Source of the DNA: DASZIT01 sp036264255
GTDB taxonomy: Bacteria > Actinomycetota > Acidimicrobiia > Acidimicrobiales > RAAP-2
Assembly: GCA_036264255.1 (NCBI GenBank)
Contig: DATARI010000069.1
Span: forward strand, 1 to 17,040
Direction of reading: 5' to 3'
DNA: 17,040 nucleotides
The first letter of the stretch is position 1. Every line of letters starts with the position of its first letter. The translations under genes were made by a program, and so were the position numbers. The notes below the pieces were generated by a model, which worked only from the letters and a program-made list of their open reading frames with translations, did no database searches and was not told the DNA's origin. Shown here piece after piece: positions 6,900 to 13,336 of this stretch.

Positions 6900-7511
6900 A
6901 TTTGACACTCTTGGAGTTGGCGCCAGGCCGGAGTCGAGCAGGCTCAGCGCCCGCTCAGTCAACCGGGACAGCTCTTCGAGGTCGGAGTGGTCGCCCCGCA
7001 TCCAGGTGTCCATGGCGGCGAAGGTGGCCGCCGCAACACACTGGGCGGCCACGGTGGCCAGGAACCTGGCGTCGTCATCGACCAGGCCGTCCTGCCGCAA
7101 CAAGTGACGCTCCACCTCCATGGCGAACTCGGCTTGCACCTGGTGGATGTGCCGCTCCACCTGTTCCCGGTCCAGCTCCCGGGCGCGCAGTTCGGCGATC
7201 TCGAACATGCTCTCCCGGTCATGGGGGAAGGAGTCGATGGCGGCCAGGACGGCTTGGCTGAGCGTCTCGCCGGCCGGGCGGGATTGGAGGGCCGAACGGA
7301 ACCACTGGAGACTGGCGTCGTAGTCGCTGAAGAGGAGTTCGCGCTTCGACGCGAAGTGTCGGTAGAAGGTGCGGAGGGTGACGCCGGCATCGTCGGCGAT
7401 CTGTTCGGCTGAGGTTGCCTCCACCCCCTGGGCCAAGAACCGGACCTGTGCGGCCCGCCGCAGCGCCTCCCGCGTGCGTTCACCACGAGGGGTGAGGGGC
7501 GGCTGGGGCAT
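6891..7511 (-). CDS. TetR-family transcriptional regulator
   Basis: A 206-aa one-component repressor. The N-terminal DNA-binding domain (about 10-60) has the family's helix-turn-helix, with TSAEQIADDAGVTLRTFYRH at about 33-52 followed by ASKRELL. The remainder is a helical ligand-binding and dimerisation domain of unknown specificity. Starting at ATG 7511 gives the usual TetR length; a -10 element TAGACT (7524-7519) ends 7 nt before this ATG, pointing to a leaderless transcript. It is the first gene of a minus-strand pair with the FAD oxidoreductase, and a palindromic operator lies at its 3' end rather than over its own promoter. By context it probably represses the oxidoreductase and the DUF2834 gene and responds to their substrate. 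Confidence 0.92.
   Translation of the reverse strand: MPQPPLTPRGERTREALRRAAQVRFLAQGVEATSAEQIADDAGVTLRTFYRHFASKRELLFSDYDASLQWFRSALQSRPAGETLSQAVLAAIDSFPHDRESMFEIAELRARELDREQVERHIHQVQAEFAMEVERHLLRQDGLVDDDARFLATVAAQCVAAATFAAMDTWMRGDHSDLEELSRLTERALSLLDSGLAPTPRVSNLT
6894..6907. promoter_or_regulatory. Palindromic operator TGTCAAATTTGACA at the tetR/oxidoreductase junction
   Basis: A perfect 14-bp palindrome spans the last codons of the TetR gene and the -35 box of the oxidoreductase promoter. The size and symmetry suit a TetR-family dimer. The near-identical site at 4798-4811 in front of the DUF2834 gene suggests both genes belong to the same small regulon. Binding by the adjacent TetR protein is inferred from proximity. 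Confidence 0.65.
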
Positions 7512-7518
7512 GGAGCCG

Positions 7519-7524
7519 AGTCTA
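7519..7524 (-). promoter_or_regulatory. -10 element of the TetR gene
   Basis: TAGACT on the minus strand is followed by a 7-nt spacer and then the ATG at 7511, the spacing expected of a leaderless start. No good -35 box is seen. Confidence 0.35.
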
Positions 7525-7604
7525 CCGATCGGCTTAAACGCGGAACCTTCCCCGGGCTCTGCTGGTCCAGCCGGGACCCGGACGGGCGCCCGTCGAGAAC
7601 GCCG

Positions 7605-8042
7605 TCAGCCGACCTCGTGACCGTTGGCGGTCAGCTTGACGTCGATGTTGCCCCGGGTGGCATTCGAATAGGGGCACACCTGATGGGAGGCAGCCACGAT
7701 CTTGACCGCCTCGCCGGCATCCTGGACGCCGGGCAGGGTCACATCGAGCTCTACCGACAGCTTGAAGCCGCGCTCCTCAGTGGGAAGGAGGTTGACTCGA
7801 CTGTCGATCGACACGTCACCCACTTCGACCTTCTCCCGACGAGCCACGACCCCCAGCGCACTCTCGAAACAGGCGGCATACCCGACAGCGAAGAGCTGCT
7901 CTGGATTGGTGCCGCCGCCTTCGCCGCCCATTTCCTTCGGCATCCGGAGCTGTACGTCGAGGGCTCCGTCACTGGTGACGCCGTGACCGTTTATGCGACC
8001 GCCAGTGACCGTCGCCTCCGCGGTGTAAAGGATCTTCGCCAT
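7605..8042 (-). CDS. ohr: Organic hydroperoxide resistance protein (Ohr, OsmC family)
   Basis: This is a thiol peroxidase that reduces organic and fatty-acid hydroperoxides in the cytoplasm, usually recycled by dihydrolipoamide. The 145-aa protein begins AKILYTAEATVTGGR, typical of Ohr, and has both catalytic cysteines: Cys58 in YAACFESAL and Cys123 in QVCPYSNATRGN. An Arg near the active site is expected in Ohr, but I did not assign it. ATG 8042 is preferred over the in-frame ATG at 8054 because GGAGG lies 5 nt before it. The pair of catalytic cysteines and the VCPYSNATRGN wording favour Ohr over general OsmC proteins. No MarR-type OhrR gene is in the window. It is downstream of the ArsR-SRPBCC pair on the same strand but separated by 200 bp, so it probably has its own promoter. 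Confidence 0.92.
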   Translation of the reverse strand: MAKILYTAEATVTGGRINGHGVTSDGALDVQLRMPKEMGGEGGGTNPEQLFAVGYAACFESALGVVARREKVEVGDVSIDSRVNLLPTEERGFKLSVELDVTLPGVQDAGEAVKIVAASHQVCPYSNATRGNIDVKLTANGHEVG

Positions 8043-8167
8043 CTTGGCCTCCATTCTCGGGTCAACGCGGGCGGGATTCCGTTGCCGCGAGGGCCAGTTC
8101 AATTGGGTTGCTTCGGAGGCTATCGGGAGCGGGCCCTGCGTCCTTCGGGGGCCATGGTGGGCGGACG

Positions 8168-8182
8168 GGCGGTGACACCGCC
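8168..8182 (-). terminator. Hairpin between the SRPBCC gene and ohr
   Basis: GGCGGT-GAC-ACCGCC is a perfect short stem-loop in the 200-bp gap after the SRPBCC stop codon. There is no T-tract, so termination is only suggested by position. Confidence 0.3.
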
Positions 8183-8242
8183 ATCCGGTCGCAGGGTCAC
8201 CGCCCGGGCCTCAACTGGACCCCGGCTCCGTCAGCGGTGCGC

Positions 8243-8773
8243 CTAACCGCCCAGCCCAGAGCCCGTCTCCAGCAGCGACTTGAGATCGCTCAGCACCCAG
8301 GGGTGGCCGCCACCGCCGCCTTCGCCCCGAGCTTCATTCTGGCCCGACACCAGCTCGGCAATCGCCTTGTGGGACGAGTCGAGCTTGTGGGTCAGCGTCA
8401 ACAGGCAGGCTCCGTTGTCAAGCGCCTTGATCTCGTGGGTGATGGTCGTGAACCCTTCGGCGATACAGGTGGGGTCCATGAGCATCCGCCAGGTCGTCAC
8501 CAGTCGGTGAGGGGGGTCGGACTCGATGACTTCGCCGTCGACAACCACATCGGGACAGGGGTAGCCCTGGGCTTCGGCGGCGGCCTTGAACTCTTCGTTG
8601 GCGACGACAGTGTAGGAGCCGCCCGGTCGCAGGTCGTAGTGCGCGTATCCGGTGTACCCGTAGCGGTTGGTCCATTCCGGGTCGGTGATGGCCTCCCAGA
8701 TCGCCTCGGCACTCGCCTTGATGTAGATCCGATAGACCTGGGTCGTATCTCCGGAATCGGTGGTTGTGGTCAT
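8243..8773 (-). CDS. SRPBCC (AHSA1/START-like) domain protein
   Basis: A 176-aa protein of the AHSA1-like branch of the SRPBCC fold, a hydrophobic-cavity fold that binds lipids or small aromatic ligands. Its N-terminal part reads QVYRIYIKASAEAIWEAITD, then a Tyr/Gly-rich strand and LRPGGSYTVV, which are hallmarks of this family. The C-terminus (about 135-176) has a run of five glycines and a closing helix. Its ATG overlaps the TGA of the upstream ArsR gene by the 4-bp ATGA arrangement, so the two are translationally coupled. ArsR-SRPBCC pairs are widespread in actinobacteria; the ligand and role of this pair are unknown. No export signal is present. Confidence 0.88.
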   Translation of the reverse strand: MTTTTDSGDTTQVYRIYIKASAEAIWEAITDPEWTNRYGYTGYAHYDLRPGGSYTVVANEEFKAAAEAQGYPCPDVVVDGEVIESDPPHRLVTTWRMLMDPTCIAEGFTTITHEIKALDNGACLLTLTHKLDSSHKAIAELVSGQNEARGEGGGGGHPWVLSDLKSLLETGSGLGG

Positions 8774-9093
8774 CCTCGTGTCTCCAATCGCTGTTTGAGC
8801 TCGACGAGCGCCGACACCCGGTGCTCGGTGTATTTGTTGATCCAACGGTCATGGATGAGACGAATCGGCACCGGGTTCAGGAAGTGCAACTTTTCACGTC
8901 CGGAACGCTCGGTCACCACCAGCCCGGCATCCTCGAGGATCCGAAGGTGTTTCATGACGCCGATTCGGGTCATCGCCACTTCTTGCTCCAGCTCGGTGAG
9001 TGTTCGCCCTTCTCGTTCGAACAGGAGATCGAGCAGGAAGCGCCGGGTTGGGTCGGCGAGCGCCTTGAACACCTGGTTGTCGTCGCTCACCAC
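8770..9093 (-). CDS. ArsR-family transcriptional regulator (non-metal type)
   Basis: A 107-aa winged-helix repressor. The characteristic opening QVFKALADPTRRFLLDLL (about 7-24) is followed by the recognition region TLTELEQEVAMTRIGVMKHL (31-50) and the wing (LVVTERSGREKLH). There are no cysteines and no ELCVCDL-type metal site, so it probably senses something other than a metal. GTG 9093 (or the next codon, 9090) is chosen because a promoter with TTGACA at 9128-9123 and TATCAT at 9104-9099 would start transcription at about this codon, giving a leaderless message. A longer frame reaches back to 9180 but would run through the promoter. It is coupled to the SRPBCC gene by a 4-bp overlap, and a palindrome covering the promoter suggests autoregulation. 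Confidence 0.9.
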   Translation of the reverse strand: MVSDDNQVFKALADPTRRFLLDLLFEREGRTLTELEQEVAMTRIGVMKHLRILEDAGLVVTERSGREKLHFLNPVPIRLIHDRWINKYTEHRVSALVELKQRLETRG

Positions 9094-9098
9094 TCCAC

Positions 9099-9128
9099 AT
9101 GATATGTAACCATATGGTGACATGTCAA
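9099..9128 (-). promoter_or_regulatory. ArsR gene promoter
   Basis: On the minus strand, a consensus TTGACA (9128-9123) and TATCAT (9104-9099, five of six matches to TATAAT) are 18 nt apart. The GTG at 9093 begins 6 nt past the -10 box, indicating leaderless translation. Confidence 0.6.
9100..9127. promoter_or_regulatory. Long imperfect palindrome, probable ArsR operator
   Basis: Positions 9100-9127 form a 28-bp inverted repeat centred between 9113 and 9114, with 12 of 14 base pairs matching. The core ATGTAACCATATGGTGACAT (9104-9123) has one mismatched pair. It fills the spacer between the -35 and -10 boxes and touches both, so a bound ArsR dimer would shut off the promoter. Assigning it to this ArsR is an inference from position. 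Confidence 0.65.
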
Positions 9129-9335
9129 GCGACCGCGGGCAATCAGGTTGCGTTGGCGGTGAGTCCGACCCGGAAGGCAAGCGACCGGTGATCCGGCGAA
9201 CACCCGACGGTCTGGTCGGTTCAGGCCAGGTGAGTCAGGGCTCGCTGGGACACCCAGCCGAAAGATCGTCGGCCCGGGCCCCGTCCTCGGTCCCGACAGA
9301 TGCAAGCCGAGGCGCGCCTTAGCCGGCGGGGAGGG

Positions 9336-9740
9336 TCAGTCGCCTTCCTCGGTCGGCGATGACGGCTCCGGGCCCGGTGACGGCGGTCGCCTCAACAACG
9401 GGTTGAGGCGAGCCATGGAGGACAGCGCGTCGGTCAGTTCGCTCACTGCACCGATGACCAGGTCGCTGGCCGGAGACCCCACCCCTTCTCGCAACATGCG
9501 ATTGACCTCATCCACCTGGCGTCGGGTGTCGGCCATGCCGTTCATATAGAGCCGGGTGAACTGTTCGAGGGCGTCGGTGGCGTCGAGGAGGCGGGAGGTG
9601 ATGCGCTGGAAGTTGGAGACACCCTCCCGGAATTCCTGGAGAGTGGACGGGAGCGCGATGACCTCCGAGGTGAGCTGACGTCGCCAGCCGTCGAGGCGGT
9701 CAAACCAGGGCAGCTCCGGGAGCACGGGCACTGCCGTCAT
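9336..9740 (-). CDS. Small helical protein of unknown function
   Basis: I do not recognise this 134-aa protein. Residues about 15-115 are almost free of Gly and Pro and carry amphipathic heptad-like patterns (LQEFREGVSNFQRITSRLLD, then LEQFTRLYMNGMADTRRQVD), so a helical bundle or coiled coil is likely. The region resembles phasin-like or chaperone-like small helical proteins in composition only. The C-terminal 20 residues are a Pro/Ser/Glu-rich tail. The start is uncertain: ATG 9740 is used here, but a TAACAT element overlapping that ATG would suit a leaderless GTG at 9731 instead. It is divergent from the DUF2510 gene with a gap of less than 80 bp, so the two may share a control region. Codon use resembles its neighbours. 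Confidence 0.65.
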   Translation of the reverse strand: MTAVPVLPELPWFDRLDGWRRQLTSEVIALPSTLQEFREGVSNFQRITSRLLDATDALEQFTRLYMNGMADTRRQVDEVNRMLREGVGSPASDLVIGAVSELTDALSSMARLNPLLRRPPSPGPEPSSPTEEGD

Positions 9741-9818
9741 GTTACCCGTTGACCTCGGCGAAGACTGGTCGGAGGCATGAAGAGTACCGGCATGGCAGGC
9801 CGATCTAGTCTTGTGGAG

Positions 9819-10475
9819 GTGACCCACCCATCGACAACCACACTGATCGTGAGCGGGGTGCTGTCCATCGTCTGGGCCTTCATCGGCTACCGCCTTTCCG
9901 AAGGGACCCGGAGGGCGACGGGTCGAACCCCGTGGGGGCTCCCCTCGGCAGTGTGGGCGTTGTTGTGGTTCCTGTTCGTGCTGCTGGGCCTGGTGCTGTA
10001 CCTGATTGCCCGATTCACCGACGCCCGGAAGTCGGTACGGATGGGACCCGACAATCTAGGTACCCCGGCCGCCCCGCTCGGGGCGCCGCCCCCGGCACCG
10101 ATGGCGAAGCCGATTCGGGCGGGTTCACAGTTTCCGGCTTATCCGCGCCCGGCCAATTCGCCCGGCCTGGGCGAGCCCGAGCACTCGCAGCGTCCATCGC
10201 CACCCGAGCCGGGATCACCGTCGGGGCCACCGGCGGTGCCCGGATCCCCACCGATCCACGAATCGCAAATACCCGCCCAGAACCGACCAGTCCCCGAGAC
10301 ACCGCCGGCCGCCCAAACGGGGCAACCGGTCCTGCCCCCTCCGGGTTGGCATCCGGACCCGAGCGGAAGGTTCCATTACCGGTGGTGGGATGGAACGGTG
10401 TGGACATCCCAGGTGTCCCTGAGCGGACAGCACCTGATCGACACCAATCCCGACCAGCGGATTGGCCAGTACTGA
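9819..10475 (+). CDS. DUF2510 membrane protein with two transmembrane helices
   Basis: A protein of about 218 aa with two hydrophobic helices (about 8-24 and 43-66), a long Pro/Ala/Ser-rich disordered stretch (about 80-170) and a C-terminal DUF2510 module, PPGWHPDPSGRFHYRWWDGT at about 174-193. DUF2510 is a short Trp-rich actinobacterial domain found at the ends of many membrane proteins; its role is not established. The frame opens at ATG 9777 and ATG 9792, but GTG 9819 is preferred: TAGTCT (9806-9811) lies 7 nt before it, and the protein then begins THPSTTTLIVSG directly before the first helix. GGAGG at 9771-9775 is too close to ATG 9777 to work as its ribosome site. It is 57 bp upstream of the cupin gene. 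Confidence 0.8.
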   Translation: MTHPSTTTLIVSGVLSIVWAFIGYRLSEGTRRATGRTPWGLPSAVWALLWFLFVLLGLVLYLIARFTDARKSVRMGPDNLGTPAAPLGAPPPAPMAKPIRAGSQFPAYPRPANSPGLGEPEHSQRPSPPEPGSPSGPPAVPGSPPIHESQIPAQNRPVPETPPAAQTGQPVLPPPGWHPDPSGRFHYRWWDGTVWTSQVSLSGQHLIDTNPDQRIGQY

Positions 10476-10532
10476 GTCGTCGGAGACAATCTGTCAGGCG
10501 CGTCCGGGACCGGATGCAGGGGAGGGAACAGG

Positions 10533-11003
10533 ATGGCATTGCTCGGGACTGAAGATGTGGTCCGCCATGCGGCGGAGGACGACCTACCGTGGGTGGATGC
10601 CACCGGGGGTATCTGGCTGAAGGTCCTTCGGGTCGACGTCGCCAACGGTGTCTGGGTGGTGCGCAACCGGTTCGAGCCCGGAGTCCGGCTCCAGACCCAC
10701 CGGCATACCGGCCCGGTCGACGGGTTCACCATTTCGGGGCGGTGGCACTACCTCGAGTACGACTTCTTCAACAACGCCGGGTCCTACATCCGGGAGCCAG
10801 CGGGTTCGGTTCACACCCTCGATGTCCCCGAGGACAACGACGGGATCACCGACGTGCTCTTCGTGATGGAGGGGGTCAACCTGAACCTGGCCGCCGACGG
10901 CTCGGTGGAGAGCGTCACCGACGGGGCCGGCACGTTGGCGGCCTACGAAGCTCTGGCGGCGGCCCAGGGATTCGACCCACCCACCGGCGTCCTGATCGGG
11001 TGA
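10533..11003 (+). CDS. Cupin-domain protein (2,4'-dihydroxyacetophenone dioxygenase-like)
   Basis: A 156-aa single-domain cupin. The first metal motif region reads LQTHRHTGPVDGFTISG (53-69), with His56 and His58 as likely ligands; the second motif region is GSYIREPAGSVHTL (83-96) with His94. The acidic ligand usual in motif 1 may be replaced by Asp63. The sequence resembles the group annotated as 2,4'-dihydroxyacetophenone dioxygenase-like or ChrR-like cupins, recognised from pattern memory, so an Fe- or Zn-dependent enzyme is plausible but the substrate is unknown. GGAGGGAACAGG immediately precedes the ATG. The P450 gene starts 13 bp after its stop, so the two are very likely co-transcribed and may act on the same compound. 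Confidence 0.82.
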   Translation: MALLGTEDVVRHAAEDDLPWVDATGGIWLKVLRVDVANGVWVVRNRFEPGVRLQTHRHTGPVDGFTISGRWHYLEYDFFNNAGSYIREPAGSVHTLDVPEDNDGITDVLFVMEGVNLNLAADGSVESVTDGAGTLAAYEALAAAQGFDPPTGVLIG

Positions 11004-11016
11004 GTCGGCAGCTCCC

Positions 11017-12255
11017 GTGACCTCTGCCACCTCGGCGGCCAGCCCCGCGACCGACCCCACCGACCTCACCGCTCCGCTCCTCGATCCGGACTTCTATGCC
11101 GGCGACCCGTTCCCGCTCTATGCCCGGCTGCGGGCAGAGGCGCCGGTCGTCCGCAACCCCACGCTTGGCTTTTGGGTGGTCAGCCGCCACGCCGATGTCA
11201 CCGCCGTGTCCCGGGACCCGGAGACCTTCTGTTCGAAGAAGGGGATCATGGTCTTCGAGATCGGGAGCGAGTACCCGACGCCACCGACGATGATGCACAC
11301 CGATCCGCCCGACCACACCCGGTACCGGTCGTTGGTGCAGCCCGGTTTCCGACCGAAGTTCATGCGGGGGCTGGAGGACTCCATTCGGGCTCGGACCCGA
11401 GCCCTGGTGGACCGGCTCGAACCCGGCGTGCCGGTGGACATCGTGGCGGAGCTGGCAGTACCCCTCCCGTTGCAAGTCATCAGCGATCTCCTCGGGGTGC
11501 CGGAAGATGAATGGCCCCGGTTCTTCCGATGGTCCGAAGCCGTGATTCCCGGCGCCACCGACTGGCCGGAAGAGGAACGTCAGGCGCTGAGCGCGGAGAT
11601 GGTTCATTACCTGTTGACGGCGGCCGCCGATCGCCGGGCGTCGCCGGGCCAGGACATCATCTCGGAGTTGGCGGCGGCCGAGATCGACGGCGATCGCCTC
11701 TCCGATGCCGAACTGGCGATGTTCCTGGTCCAGCTGCTGGTGGCCGGCAACGAGACCACCCGGAACATGATGTCGGGTGGTCTGCTGGGTTTCGCCGAGA
11801 CATCGGGGGAGTGGGGGGCGCTGCGCACCCGGGTGGAGGAGTCGGCGCCACGGACCTTGGCCATCGCCACCGAGGAGATGCTGCGCTGGACGACCCCGGT
11901 GGTGTCCTTCATGCGAACCGCCACCCGGGACACCGTCGTGGGCGATCAGGAGATCTCCGAGGGTGACCCGGTCCTGATGTTGTACGCCTCCGCCAACCGG
12001 GACGAGGCGGTATTCGGGTCGACCGGGGACCAGTTCGACAGCGCCCGCGACCCCAACCCGCATCTAGCCTTCGGGTTCGGTGCCCATTTCTGCATCGGGG
12101 CCGTGCTGGCCCGCCTGGAGGGGCGGATCGTGCTGGAGGAGCTGCTGGCCCGCTTCGGATCGGTGGAGTCGGCCGGCCCGGTCATCCGGACCGCGTCGCC
12201 GGTGATCGCCGGCGTCCGATCGGCGCCGATGGTCTTCGGTGCGCCGACTTCGTGA
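11017..12255 (+). CDS. Cytochrome P450
   Basis: A 412-aa soluble bacterial haem mono-oxygenase, which would use electrons from a ferredoxin and reductase encoded elsewhere. Motifs seen are the I-helix oxygen-activation site AGNETT (243-248), the K-helix ExxR as Glu287-Arg290, and the haem-binding FGFGAHFCIG with the thiolate ligand Cys359. The region MMHTDPPDHTRYRSLVQPGF (92-111) is typical of actinobacterial P450s related to the CYP125/CYP142/CYP124 sterol and lipid hydroxylases, but the subfamily cannot be fixed by eye. Translation starts at GTG 11017, 13 bp after the cupin stop, without a strong ribosome site, so coupling to the cupin is likely. No ferredoxin gene is adjacent. It converges on the aldo/keto reductase. 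Confidence 0.95.
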   Translation: MTSATSAASPATDPTDLTAPLLDPDFYAGDPFPLYARLRAEAPVVRNPTLGFWVVSRHADVTAVSRDPETFCSKKGIMVFEIGSEYPTPPTMMHTDPPDHTRYRSLVQPGFRPKFMRGLEDSIRARTRALVDRLEPGVPVDIVAELAVPLPLQVISDLLGVPEDEWPRFFRWSEAVIPGATDWPEEERQALSAEMVHYLLTAAADRRASPGQDIISELAAAEIDGDRLSDAELAMFLVQLLVAGNETTRNMMSGGLLGFAETSGEWGALRTRVEESAPRTLAIATEEMLRWTTPVVSFMRTATRDTVVGDQEISEGDPVLMLYASANRDEAVFGSTGDQFDSARDPNPHLAFGFGAHFCIGAVLARLEGRIVLEELLARFGSVESAGPVIRTASPVIAGVRSAPMVFGAPTS

Positions 12256-12317
12256 TTCGCCCGACGCCCGTGATCCAGCCGATCGCCGGCACCGACCGGC
12301 TAACCACTAACCGTCTC

Positions 12318-12335
12318 GGCCAGCGTTAGCTGGCC
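12318..12335. terminator. Hairpin between convergent P450 and reductase genes
   Basis: GGCCAGC-GTTA-GCTGGCC is a perfect 7-bp stem with a 4-nt loop. It contains the TAA stop of the reductase (12326-12328, minus strand) and lies 62 bp after the P450 stop, so it could serve both genes. There is no T-tract on either strand. Confidence 0.45.
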
Positions 12336-13198
12336 TCGGACAGCGTCTTCACCTGCTCGTCGCTCAACTCCACGGCGGCGCCACCGCAGTTCTCTTCCAG
12401 GTGGTCGACCGACGACGTGCCGGGGATGGGGAGGATCACCGGCGAGCGGTGGAGCAGCCAGGCCAGCGCCACCTGCGATGCCGTTGCCCCGGTGGACTTG
12501 GCGATCTGGTCCACGGCGCCGCCCGGCTTGGCCAGGTCGCCGGAGGCGATGGGCGCCCAGGGGATGAAGCCGAGATTCTGAGACTCGCAGTAGTCGAGCA
12601 CGGCTTCTGACTGGCGGTTGGTGAGGTTGTAGAGGTTCTGGACGCTGACCAGCGGCACCGTCGCCTGCGCCGCCTTGATCTCGTCGACCGACACCTCGGA
12701 CAGTCCCACATGGCGGACCTTGCCTTCCGAGACGAGATCAGCCAACAGCCCGAATTGCTCTTCGGCGGGAACCTTGGCGTCGATGCGGTGGAGTTGGAAG
12801 AGGTCGATTTGATCGACCCCAAGCCGACGCAGGCTCATTTCGCACTCCTGGCGGAGATACTCCGGACGCCCCACCGGCCACCAGATATTGGGCCCGGTCC
12901 GCACCAGGCCGGCCTTGGTGGCGATGACCAACCCGTCGGGATAGGGGTGGAGCGCCTCGCGGATGATGTCTTCGCTCACTTCCGGACCGTAGGAGTCGGC
13001 GGTATCGATGAGGTCGACGCCGAGCTCGACCGCCCGGCGGAGGACGCGCACGCATTCGGCTCGATCGGCGGGCTCGCCCCAGATACCGGGTCCGGTGATC
13101 CGCATGGCTCCGAAGCCGAGGCGGTGGACGGTCAGATCCCCCAGTTCGAAGGTCCCAGACTGGGCGATGGGATTGGCGGTGGCATTCTCATTCGGCAT
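12326..13198 (-). CDS. Aldo/keto reductase
   Basis: A 290-aa NADPH-dependent oxidoreductase with the TIM-barrel fold, reducing aldehydes or ketones. The catalytic tetrad is visible: Asp65 and Tyr70 in DLIDTADSYG, Lys95 in VIATKAG and His137 in FQLHRID. The opening LTVHRLGFGAMRITGPGIWG is typical of the bacterial oxidoreductase group of AKRs. The closing region (ILPIPGTSSVDHLEENCGG, about 255-273) forms the cofactor phosphate site. ATG 13198 gives a normal length. TAGAAC (13210-13205) ends 6 nt before it, consistent with a leaderless start, though the -35 is poor. It is divergent from the acyl-CoA dehydrogenase gene. The physiological substrate cannot be told from sequence. Confidence 0.94.
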   Translation of the reverse strand: MPNENATANPIAQSGTFELGDLTVHRLGFGAMRITGPGIWGEPADRAECVRVLRRAVELGVDLIDTADSYGPEVSEDIIREALHPYPDGLVIATKAGLVRTGPNIWWPVGRPEYLRQECEMSLRRLGVDQIDLFQLHRIDAKVPAEEQFGLLADLVSEGKVRHVGLSEVSVDEIKAAQATVPLVSVQNLYNLTNRQSEAVLDYCESQNLGFIPWAPIASGDLAKPGGAVDQIAKSTGATASQVALAWLLHRSPVILPIPGTSSVDHLEENCGGAAVELSDEQVKTLSEAS

Positions 13199-13322
13199 GA
13201 GTCCGTTCTACCCGAAATCGCCCGGATATGAATCCGCCCACCTCCACAGCTCAGTGGGTCTTCCGACCGATCCCCACGGCCGATCGAGGAAGCCCTCAAC
13301 CGACACCGGGGTGGAGCTCAGG

Positions 13323-13328
13323 TAGCCT
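13323..13328 (+). promoter_or_regulatory. -10 element of the acyl-CoA dehydrogenase gene
   Basis: TAGCCT is followed by an 8-nt spacer and the GTG start at 13337. No Shine-Dalgarno sequence is present between them, which favours a leaderless or nearly leaderless transcript. The -35 region is not convincing. Confidence 0.3.
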
Positions 13329-13336
13329 CGGCGACC

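Noticed and set aside
8770..9093. Metal-sensing ArsR/SmtB repressor
   Set aside because: The protein contains no cysteines and lacks the ELCVCDL-type motif, and it is paired with an SRPBCC gene rather than metal transport.
9122..9322. 66-codon plus-strand frame in the gap between the ArsR gene and the small helical protein gene
   Set aside because: Its ATG lies inside the ArsR operator, there is no ribosome site, and the Ser/Gly/Pro-rich sequence has no domain. The rest of 9129-9335 shows nothing else recognisable.
10915..12063. Open 382-codon minus-strand frame opposite the P450 gene
   Set aside because: The P450 motifs on the plus strand are complete; the minus frame is Arg/Gly/His-rich without domains.
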